Shown: positions 47,391-59,300 of the stretch, one piece after another
Numbering within the stretch: position 1 is the first letter of the stretch
How the letters are laid out: each line of letters opens with the position of its first letter
Notes under the pieces: generated by a model
What the model was told of the DNA's origin: nothing
The model's database searches: none
Seen by the model: only the letters and a program-made list of their open reading frames with translations
Assembly: GCA_964036275.1 (NCBI GenBank)
Contig: OZ038433.1
Span: 41,387,336 to 41,451,335 of the forward strand
Direction of reading: 5' to 3'
Length of the DNA: 64,000 nucleotides
Source: Litoditis marina
Taxonomy: Eukaryota > Nematoda > Chromadorea > Rhabditida > Rhabditidae
Translations under genes and position numbers: made by a program

Positions 47391-50300
47391 ATGTTCGCGG
47401 CGTATAGGACTGGTTCAGCTGAGTCCGAGTCCGTGGTGGAAGAGCCCACCCGAGTGAATACGAACTCTAATTCTAGGGCAGATCAGCCCTCAACCAGTGG
47501 TTCTGCTGCGAATGCACCTAGATTCGAACCGGCTGACTACTCGACGAATGTTACCGACAAAATCAAGCAGAAAAGAAAGGAGGTATGTGTTGTAAAAATT
47601 TTTTTCTTCATTTCGTGATGATAACAGCAACTCGACAAAAATAGGATGTTTGGTCTATACAAACATCTATTCGTGAATTCTAGGCGATTTCTAGGAAATT
47701 TATTCGAAACCTTGTATTTCTGTATACGGATGTTACTTGTTGTAAGTTCAAGTTGTAAGTTATTTTCGATTAAAATCTATGTTTCTCTGGGAGAAAGGAA
47801 TTTACTTATAAAGAATATATACAGTTATTTATGAAATATGAACCCTCGAACGAAGAAATCCTCCCTCCCTGTTGTACAGTTTGTTCTAAATGATATTAAC
47901 AATATTAAAATAAACCCAATTGAGCTCAGAAGCACGACAAAAGCTGAAAAAAGTCTAGTCAAACTTAACTCTTTCTCTTCCAGAAAGAACGACAAAGAAA
48001 GCTTGATAAGCAGTTGGAAGCTGCGAAGGAATTCCTGGCTCTAAAAGCCATCAATAGCGAAATGGACGATTCGGACGAGGATCAGGGATGTTCCGTATGT
48101 TTTGTTCACACACCAATATTCACCGCCATACATATACCGCAGCGAGGTTGTCCGAATAACAAGCCGAAAAACGGACTACTTTTCGCCGAAAACGAGAAAA
48201 TGTATCTATTTTCGATGCAAACTCAATAATTTTCACTTGTTTCAATCTGAAAACGGGTTTTGTAGATTAGTGGGACCTTACTAGTCATATGGGTCAATGG
48301 GTCCGTTTCTCGCCAATGTTGAAATTTTAAAAACCAAACAAGCTGGATGAATTTCAGAAATTTACCAAAAATATTTGGTAAATTTCTTATTATTTTTCGT
48401 AATATTGTTTTTTGTACCAGATTCCCGCACCCACAGCCGTATACAACAGCTGTACTATTCCACAACGGGTCAAAAAGGCTGCGTGAGTTTTACCCCTAGC
48501 TAGCAGCAAGTTAGGCTATGGCTAATGATAGTTAGCATATCCATATGCCTTGGCCATTTTAGTGCTCCATGAAATCACTCATCCTTCTTAAAATCCGGAT
48601 TTTAAACTACCTTCGATCCAACAACAGTCGCACTGTACTGTCTCTCCATGTTTTGTAGTTTGGTTACTCATGTAAAATGTGATTTTCCATCAACTTTTAT
48701 GAACTGAACCGTATGGTGTTTGAGTATTCACTAAAACGTGTGATAGTTTCGGTAGTTTTTCTCAGAGGTTGGTTCGTAATCTAAAATATGAAAGTCTTTC
48801 TGGCCAGTTGTGATTATGGCCCCATCAAACATCGGTACTCAACAACTATGGTCTCGACCCGAATACACCGTTCTTTCTGAAAGGGTAGGTAAGAGGGGAC
48901 CCTATTATAAAAATCGGGTCTCATGGAGGGAGGGCCGCTCACAAAAGTAAGCAGGTGTATAGTGTGTTCCACCCACTTATAACCCTCTACAGTAATATGC
49001 TCAGACGTACGGGGGAAAGTTGAGCATGTTTTTTTTGGATTTTCTCAAAATTGTGGTAGTGTCTTATGTACCTTTTCTACTACAAACTGTGAAAATTTGA
49101 AACCAGGATAATGTAGTGAATTGTTCATTACAAAAAGCCATTTAAATATTCGACGGATTACTATAGAAAGACATCGATTGGTGAAATAGAGTATATGATC
49201 CCAATAAATGTTCAGTGTTGTGCTGCGTGGAAATGTGAAAGAGGAGGACTCCAACGATAACAGAAGCGAACGACGTCACAAGAAGAAAAGAGGAACGGAT
49301 AGGAAGAGAAAAAGAAGGTGTGCAAATTATGACTACATACATACGTAAAATACCCCTTCTTCTGATATTGGCTGATGCTCACTTTTGTTCGATTCCGATT
49401 GTGTCATGATCACTTTCTGGGGTAAATGATGAAGATTCTAGGTAGGCAAAATTACTATTATTTTGTGTTTTCGGTGCTGCTCATGCTCACTTATTTCGCC
49501 CCGATTCGAAACCATTTTATTATATAGAAAAAGGAACGTGGTTTTCCTGAGGCTTTACAACATCTTTCCGATGAAAAGGGATATAATTATAATAGAATGT
49601 GTGTGTATGTCCATCAAATTCTCCTTAGGCTTCCAATTTCGTCAGGAAGTAGTATCGTTTTTTTTTCGTGGAGTGAACTGAAAAAAAGTAGTTTCTGTTC
49701 AACTAAAGTGGAACCACATACCATTAAGGTGCGACCAGTCTGCAAAAAGGAGTCATTTTTGCGATTCGAATTCGAGAAACAGCAAACAGCATGACTTTGC
49801 ACAACGAATAGGAATATTTTCATGATTTTGTCGAAATGGGAGTCCTGTTTGGGAAGTTTTCTGGCTATTCGGACAATTTTCCTGAAGTATGAGTTGAACT
49901 ATATTTACATTTGTTGTTCCTCAAGCCTCCTTTATAGTAGGTCACCGTCATGTTCTTCCACTTCGTCTTCCGAATCTTCATCTGAAGAGGAACGTAAAAA
50001 GAAGAAAAGATCTCGACGTCGACGTCGTTCAAGTAAAAGGTGGGTTTCTGGGCAACTATTCGACAAAAAGTAGTCAGTTTTAAGACTAAAACACGTGCAA
50101 ATTATTGATTTTGCACCAAAAATATAAATTTTTTTCAGTTTGAACGATTTTCACAAGTTTATTCGAAATTAGCGATTTGGTGGTGGTGCACTTTGCATAT
50201 TACAGTAGCTCATCGGACTCTGATCGCGGAAGGCGTCGATCGCATAAGAAGAAAGGGAAAAAGCACAAGAAAAAGAACAAAAAGCAGAAGAACAAGCACA

Positions 50301-53300
50301 GGAAACGTCATTGTTCTACTTCTACGTCCTCCGGTTGGTTTTGTCGTTTGAGGTGAACCTGCGAACCATTCATCAGGAGAGCTTTTTTGTTTTGAAAACC
50401 GGGTCACAAAATTTGAAAGCTTTAAACATCGGGACTCAAAAATTGGGAACTTGACCAAATACACCGCTTGTTTTTTGTGTGACGTGTATGTGTGAACCAG
50501 TGTTTCCAAATATTATAGTACAACTTCAAGACATCGTAAAGGCGGTGTGCGGTGAGGCCGAAACGATGTATTTTATTTTAAACTTAGTCATTAATAACTT
50601 CATAGATAGTATTTATTTACTTTAATTCATTTAATCATTCATGTATTAACTTTATCCTAGTTAACTTGATTCCATTTAACCTTATTCTGCTTTATTTATT
50701 TGTTTGTACTGTTGAATTTGAATTGAATACGTTAAGAAAAAAGTTGATTGAAATTTCAAATGCACCAAGAAGATCAGTTTCAGTTCCACATACCACTAGT
50801 GAAGTTTGTGTTTCTGGAAAGTTGAAAGATGTTAAAAATACATCATATTTTATGATATACCAAATACCATTAAAAACCTTTCACGTTTGTCAGAGAAACA
50901 GAAATAGGCCTCGCCCGTTTATTTTATTTTGGTCATTGATTTCAGCAATCAGCAAAGTATATAAAATAATTTGAACTTGTTTTGTGTTTTAACTTTTTTT
51001 TGTAAAGTGTTTTTTTCAGAGTCCAGCGATGAGGAGATGCGGTCACGTACATCCAATTCCGCGAAGTCGGTAAGTTGTTTCCTCAACGTTCTTTTTATGA
51101 GGTTATTTTAGGGGTTACCACAGGTTTTTGCAATTTTCTGAGAACTTTCACAAAAATTCGAAAAATATTACGTGTTTATATCAGCAAATTCCAATTTTTT
51201 GTGGTGGAGGTCAAACTAGCCTCAAAGTCAGGAGACTTGGTGGTCACCCCTGGCGTTATTTCCATAGTATACCACGATTATTTCTTCGGGGCTGGGGACC
51301 GATAACATCCAAATACCATAACTACTTAATCAAAGGGTACTAAGTGGGATCCATTCTTTCTGTTTCTCTCAATGGGGGGGGGGGGGTGTTTAATACGAAC
51401 TCCTGAACCGACACATCATACACATACCTGTGGTCATTTCTGGGAACATATCAGCGTCTTATATATGTGATATTGGGTCGTGGCGCACGATTGGCTTTGT
51501 GTGTTAGTAACAAGATTGCAGTCTGAGTTACCCTTTTTCTCGGCTCTGAAAGGCGCCTTATTCCGTATAGTTTGAGCTGGTCAACATGTCCCATGTTTCC
51601 TCGTCGCTCGCAATAATCACTGTTGTGTTTTCTCACTGTGTGGAATGTTGAACGTGGCTTGGTTTCTGAAGACGAGAAGAAGCCCTCTGTTTCGTTTCAG
51701 AATCGTCAAGAGAAGTACTGCTATTTGCGACATCACGAAGAGGAGAATAAAGATGGCTCCTGGTTGAGTGAGTTATCTTTCGAGTTTTTCAATTAATTTG
51801 AAAAAGTATCCCTTGGGTGTTTGACTTGACATTACCTGGGAAAAGTCGTTATTGTGAATGCCTCATGCCTCTAAAGGGATTTGACCCCCTCCATAATTCT
51901 CACTGTAAGTACAGTATAAGGCGGTGTGTGTGGTGTTCAGTTCTGTACATGTGTGCGATACCCCGGTCATCTGACTTGGGAATCCTTGAATTTTCCTTCT
52001 TCTAGAGTAGGGAGGACTGCGGACTCGATTACTTCGATAACTCTCTCAAATGTTCTGAGTTGAGTGGATAATTATCTATGGGGGGGGGGGGGGGGGGGGC
52101 TATGACTCTTTCTTTTCTCTTTGGAGCTACTTGAAGCAGGACGATTATGTGGACCAATCCCGTGTCAACGGTCCTTTAAATTGCAATTGAAAAATGTATT
52201 GCAGTTTGAAGGACTGAAGCGTTGGGATTGGACCACATATTCGTCCTTTTTAACCATTCAAAGCCGACGCTATCCCGTGAGTTCAATGTACATTCTCATT
52301 CCAGTTTACCACAAGCTGGAGGATAAGACAAACTTCAACTATGCTGAGATGTACAAGGGCGAGACCAGCGGCTACTATGTGAATGTTACCAAAGTTTTCA
52401 ATGGAAACATGAGGTTAACAGAGGTCAGTCGTTCGTGCATAGCACATTTGACAGGAAATGTTGATATATTATCGTGATTAACGAGAGGTCCAGTTAGTCT
52501 TGAGATATTACCCTTTTTTCGACCTCGGAACCACACGCTCACTTTTTTCTGGCTAGCCTAGAAAAAAGTCTTTTTTTTCGGCAGGAGTTTCTAAACAGAT
52601 TTTTTGTAAAAATTGCATTTTTATGACATATGTCGTAATGTTATCTTGTTTAGGTGTTCTACCCGGAAAGTGTTGCCGTGAACAAGATCAAGCCTCCGCG
52701 TTTCCACCAGGTGAGTGCAGTACTGCTCTCGTGTTCGCCATTCTTGCCATCAGCAAGCTTGTCCGAGTAGCCAGAAAAATTCAAAAAACCGGCTGCTTTT
52801 ACGCCAAAAAGAAGAATATTTGTCTATTTTTGCTGAAAAATCATTACTGTTCACGTTTCAATCTGAAAACAAACTGTTTTTCGTCAAATAGGCGCACCTT
52901 ACGGGTGTATGTCAGAGACTGAGATCTACCTTTCTTGGAGTTCGATCAAAATTCAGCAATTTAATATTTCAATTTTCAACTAATTAGGCTCTTAACCTAC
53001 CTTCATGTGAATTGTGTTGATTTGATTGATTGCAAACATAGGGTGACTTTGTTGAATCGCGCGCTTTCTCCTCAAAAAGGCTGAAATTTGCAAAACAAAG
53101 TTTTTATTGATGTACTTGTTTTCTATAGCTAATTCCCTAACCGTGTTTTAAATTTGAGCAAAATCGGTTAAGTTTGAGCCAAGTTATGACCTCATGCGCT
53201 TCATCGAGAGCGCCAACTTCCGTCTTGTGTGGGTGGGTGTGTGGGTGGGTTGTGACAAGAAAAGTAAACCCAGTTTAAGGGTTTCTACTTAATAGATTTT

Positions 53301-56300
53301 GTTGAAAATTGTGGAAGACATGTGATACCTACTCAAACGCTCGCGGAGCAAAAAAAAATTTAAGAAAAATTCGTTTTAATCGAAGTTATAGACATTTTTT
53401 CGGAAAGTGTCTGCGTCTCTCCATTTAGCACGCTCTCTCACTCTCTCTGTCCGGTGGACAACTCAAACTGTATTGTAACTTAGAGTAACAATTACCGATT
53501 TGATCGAAAATTGAAATATGATGCCATCGTGACTTTTATTTGAGTATGAAGTATTCTATTCCTGACGTCCTTCAGGATTCTGGAGACCGGATGACGTCAT
53601 TTTTGAAAAGTGCAAAGTTGACGTCACATATATTTTCAAATGATGGTAATATCTTAGAAAGGGTCAATTAACGGAGAAACTCAATCAAAAAGTGACGTAT
53701 TCTGAGATTCTGGAGACCAGATGACGTCATTTTTGAAAAGTGCAAAGTTGACGTCACATATATTTTTAAACGATGGTAATATCTTACAAAGGGTCAATTA
53801 ACGGTGAAACTCAATCTGAGAGTGATTTATTCTGGGATTCTGGAGACCAGATGACGCCGATTTTGAAAAGTGCAAAGTTGACGTCACATATATTTTTGAA
53901 CGATGGTAATATCTTAGAAAGGGTCAATTAACGGTGAAACTCAATCTGAGAGTGATGTATTCTGGGATTCTGGAGACCAGATGAAGTCGATTTTGAAAAG
54001 TGCAAAGTTGACGTCACATATATTTTCAAATGCTGAAAATATCTTAAAAATGGTATATTAACGACAAAACTTTATCTAAATATGACTTATTCTGGAAATC
54101 AGAAGGCCAGATGACGTCAACTTTCAAAAAATTGACATGAAATATGTTTTCGAATGCTGAACTTTTCTTAGAAATGGTCAATTTACCATGAAGCTTCATT
54201 CAAACATGACGTATTCTGGGATTCTGAAGGGCAGAGGGCAGGAAGTAAGTTTTTAGAACTGCAATGAATGATAGTAATACGTGGCAAGTGGTTCATTAAG
54301 AAAACAATTTTATCTGCACCGTACAGATCAAACCACATACCTACGGCATGTATGCAAAAATAGAAAAATTCATGAAAAAGTGGGGGCCCAACGAATGTGA
54401 GATTTGTCTTCTGCTGTGCGCCCCTTAGACAACTACTCTCAAATGGAGCAGCTACTGCTACAAAAACCGAAAAATACTCATGTATAACTGTTAATTACAA
54501 ACATACAAAAGTCGTAAAATATTTTTTCAAATCTGGAAACTAGAATCTGTAAATAACCGATAAATACTAATATACTCAAGTATAACTGTTCATTACAAAC
54601 ATACAAAAGTCGTAAAATATTTTCTCAAACCTGTAAACTAGAATCTACAAATCACAGATGTTAACTCAACGTAGTCAATTATAGAGTTCCTGGTTTTGTG
54701 CACAATGGTTGGTGTTTTTGATCATTACTTCAATTCTAGGTGCTATAACGTTTGGCATATTATTCAACAGTTGTTCTCTCTTTCGCAGCTGTGATTTGTA
54801 GATTCTAGTTTACAGGTTTGAGAAAATATTTTACGACTTTTGTATGCTTGTAATGAACAGTTATACTTGAGTATATTAGTATTTTTCGGTTATTTACAGA
54901 TTCTAGTTTACAGGTTTGAAAAATTATTTTACGACTTTTGTATGTTTGTAATTAACAGTTATACATGAGTATTTTTGGTTTTTGTAGCAGTAGCTGCTCC
55001 ATTTGAGAGTAGTTGTCTAAGGGGCGCACAGCAGAAGACAAATCTCACATTCGTTGGGCCCCCACTTTTTCATGAATGGTTCATTAATTCACCTAATTTT
55101 CTTCAAAATCAGGCTTTTAATCTACCCCAATTTCATTAAATTTTTGTGCACAACAAATTCGCCTGGTGTGTGATTGATTGGGCTATTGATACAGGTATAC
55201 CCCATTAATGTTGTCCGAATAGCCTGAAAACATTTAAGGGCTAAAACGAGACATTTGTGTCTATTCTTATTCTAGATGCAATATGCAAATTGCAAAATAA
55301 TTAATTTTCACGGGTTTAAATCTGAGAAACAGACTCTTTTTGTCGGACCTTACTGTTGTATGGATACAGGCGAAGCCCTCCTCGAGAAAGACTGAAAATA
55401 AGTTCCGCACTCTCTCGAATGAGCCTAGTATCGACTTCATGAAGCTGTCCGATCCGTGGGAGGAGTTCGAGTTTTTGGTTCGTTTTCAACAGTTACGGTT
55501 GTCGGTTGATTCAAACGTTCCCTGGCTGTCTCTCATGATAGCATGCTGCTGAATTATGTACCGTTTCCACTGTATTAGACAACTTATATCCGCATGTGTT
55601 GAAGTGAATTATTTTGTGTTCTTACGGCGTTTCACATGTAAGGAGGGAGGGTTAGAAAAGCTACGGTTGACCGCAGGTTCTGATAAATCGAAAAAAACTA
55701 GGCTTACATTTATTTGTTGAAATTCGACCTGTATAGGGTACAATTTGCGTGTAGTTCTCATATCATGATGGTCTTTTCAGCACGAGATAAAGGAGAAAGA
55801 CGATTCGCGCCGAGCGGAAGAGGAGCGAGGGAGATCCGGTGTAAGTCTATTCTTGATGTTGGAAATATTGAGAACATTGTCCGAATGGCCACAAAAAAAA
55901 CTCAAAAAGGGCTACTTTTACGCCGAAAACAAGAAGATTTGTCTATTTTTGATGCAAAATCGTTAGTTTTAGCGTGTTTTCATCTGAAAACTAACCACTT
56001 TTTGTCGAATAGTCGACCTCAACCTTACTGCTGTATGATTGAGAAGGGATAGTTGAGGTCATTATTGAAATGGGGTATAGGAGAATTCGGCTACGCGCTG
56101 AACTACGCTACGTAGTCAGAAAAGTTTAAACAAGACGCATCTTGTGAAAGCTGGGAAAACATTTCTATTTCTTGCAGAGTTGCATGAGATTCTACGTAGT
56201 TGAAACGAAAAACGGACTACTTTCCGAAGACCTTACTAATGTGTGGGGGTTTTATGATACGATCTAAGGCGAGGTAGTTTGGGAAACTGCCCTAAAACAA

Positions 56301-59300
56301 GTTGATCGTGATATCTAGAATTCAAAAAACTGAAGTTGATGTGAAATCTAGGAGTTTTGTGCTTCAGGATCTGCGTTCGAAGGAGTTTATGGCCGTGGAG
56401 GAACGGTTGAGGAAGGTCAAACGGGAACTGCATTCGAATCCCCGGCCCGCTGATGTTGCCCGCCTCTACAAACAATTCCTAGATCTCGAGGTAAAACTGC
56501 TTAGGTGGTGTGCAGAGTGCAGTAATCGGAGATCTGTGGCCGTATTCACCAATCCTCGGGAAGCTAAAATACCTTGCCATGGGAAGGTAGAGCACGTAAA
56601 TAGTGTGCTGGTGAGGAGGGTCCAGAGGCGCGGGAAGCACTTTCCCGGGACATTGGTGAATACGGCCACTGGTATTCCTTAATACCTTAGGTTGTAAGAC
56701 GGTGTAGGGGTACTTCCATCCCCATTAAGACTTGATTATTCTGGAAAAAAGGAAACAATCTGTTTTCCGGTGGATATATGTGAAACTTTATGATTTGGTT
56801 CAACAAATAGGCAATTGGACGAGTTTGCCGTAAAGAGATTGCTTTTCCCGATTCTCTTCTGACTATTAGGACAGTGTTACTGGAGTGTGGCAGGGTACTC
56901 TGATCTTTCAGGATGAGGCTTTCCGTAAGCAACCGGGGCAAGGACATCTCTCTGCACACAACGAAAGGAAGCTCTCCATTCTCAGAGAGGTTTGTTCAAA
57001 TTTTTATACGCAAGTTTGATTCACGTCATCACGTGTTACCCTTATTTCTAACAGTGATTTGTGATACTAAATTACGTACTTTCACTTACTTGAATCGAAA
57101 AACGGTTCATAAAAAAATTCTTTCCTCTGATGTTGTTACTGCAGGCTAGAGTGGTTAATCAAATTCAAAATTTAGAGTTTTCAAGTTTTGGAATTTTTCG
57201 AGTTCGACTCGAGTCCCCAATTATTGAGATCGACTTCAAAAACGCTACTGCAGGCGCTGGCCCGTTGTCCGCGATCTGTGGAGTTGCATTTGAAGAAGAT
57301 TGAGGTGATGCGGGATACGGTAGTCGATGTGCAAGAAGTATTGGACGCCTGGAATCAGGTACAGTCATACTACATACACTGTTATAGTATGTTTTATTTC
57401 TACTGAGACTCCTACAATAGGATTTCAAAATTCTAAGTCGTCGTCCACACGTAATTGTGATCGGAAAGGTAGAGGATTTTTGAACCCCATTCCCGTCCAC
57501 ATTTACAATGAACGTACGACAGTATTTTTTTATGAACACACTTCGCAGCTTCACAACAGCCTCCGGGAAGTTTGTAAAGTTACTGTAGGAGTCTCAGTAG
57601 GAATGGTGTGAACTATAACGCCCCCCCCCCCATAAAAGGGGAAGTCGCGAACGAATACGAATGAATACGAATAGAACGAAAAACAAAAAAATAGGGGTCG
57701 CGAGCTGTAAACTAACGGATTTCATACAAATGCAGCTATAATCTTACGGAAAAGTTGAATGTCGCCGTTTTGGGGGTCGCGACACGAGAAAACACGGTAG
57801 AGTCGCGAGAATTCTGAAGGAATAAGAGGCCCTTGGCGGTGAATAGTCATATACCCATACACCAGTAAGGTTCGACTAAGCGAGAAAAAAAGTAATCCGT
57901 TTTCAGATGTAAAAACGTGCAAATACAGGATTTTTTTATGAAAAAGTGGACCGATTTTCATCCTTTCGGCTAAGAAAGCAGTCCGTTTTTCGATTTTTTT
58001 TTGACTGTTTGGACAACCTTGCTGGTGTATGCATATACCAGACCAGTATAGTAAACTTGTTCGAATAGTCGGAAAATTTTGAATAAAAAAGGCTAGAAAA
58101 CAATAAAAAAAATTCTATTTTTGGTGCAAAATCATTGATTTTAAAGTGTTCCAATCTAAAAATGGACTATTTTTGGTCGAAAGTCGTACCTTACTGGTGT
58201 ATGGGTACGGCCTCCGTTTCGATTCACGTAAAGTCATTTGTGCGAGCCCAATGATATGGGCTAAATACAAAAGCGATAGAGCATGTAGGGTGATTTATAT
58301 TGAGCGACAGTCAAATATTCAATACCTGGCCATTCAAAGAGTTTATAAAGGAGAGGGGCCATTATTTCTGCGTTCTGCAACAAAGTGTGACTCTGACAAC
58401 ACAAAGATTTTTAGAAGGCCAGATCTGTTATCTCCAGTATCACTCTTTTTCAGCTTCTCAATGTATTCGTGAACAGCTGTGCGCTTTGGAGGAAATACCT
58501 GGAGTTCATTCAATATGACGCCAAAATTTACAATACAAGCCGAATGGTACGTTTTTTTCGAAAAGGAGCCTGGTCGGCCGATAAGTGAAAAAAAGAACGG
58601 TGTCGCAAAAAAAGACGATATGAATTCGGATGGCATTCTTTACCATTATCGCGCGCAGCGCGAACCGCTGCGTTTGAGTTGTGTTTGGTTTGGCCATTGC
58701 GCACCCATTTTTGGCTTTCAAACCACCATACGTAAAATACCCCGTTTTTTTGGCGTTGACCGACCCTCCTTATTTTCAAATTTAGATGACATACGCCCAT
58801 TTTTTGGTGACACATGTTCATTTTTCGAAAAAGGCCAGCGAGAGCTAACAACAATGAAACTGGCGAAAACTATTCATCCGTTAATGTTTTCATAAAATTC
58901 CTAGTTGTTTTCATTCTCAGAAACATCCTCATGGCTGTCCGTAGAGTTTCGTTCGCATGGCTCTATGTATGCCTGGCTATCGCTCTGCAGCCGGCCTCGT
59001 CTGCTCTCTCTTCCATTTACACACTCTCTAGCCGCGCCGTCTGGCACTCTCCTCTGATCACACACTCTCTAAGTGGTCGTCTGGCTAAGCCACCTACAGC
59101 CATGCCGGACGGACACCCATAGACCAGACTACGAATAAGGAGTTAGGAAAGAAAACATGATAAATGTTACATTTTTAGAAGCACAAGAATAGTAGGAATC
59201 ATTCTAGGTGGAAATAGTATCTTTGTAATACGATTCTAAGAACTGTGATGCAAATAGGCTGTTTTTTTAGAATTCAGGCGAATATCCGTCATTTTTCACT

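Noticed and set aside
49216..49243. NRDE-2 exon 3 starting at 49216
   Set aside because: The acceptor is better than the one at 49243, but the phase does not fit exon 2; it would need an additional exon between 48095 and 49200 that I could not find. Left as an open alternative.
57147..57253. Alternative NRDE-2 exon 14 acceptor (ACTGCAG at 57141-57147)
   Set aside because: The distance to the real acceptor is 106 bp, so it shifts the frame, and the upstream segment has no family resemblance.
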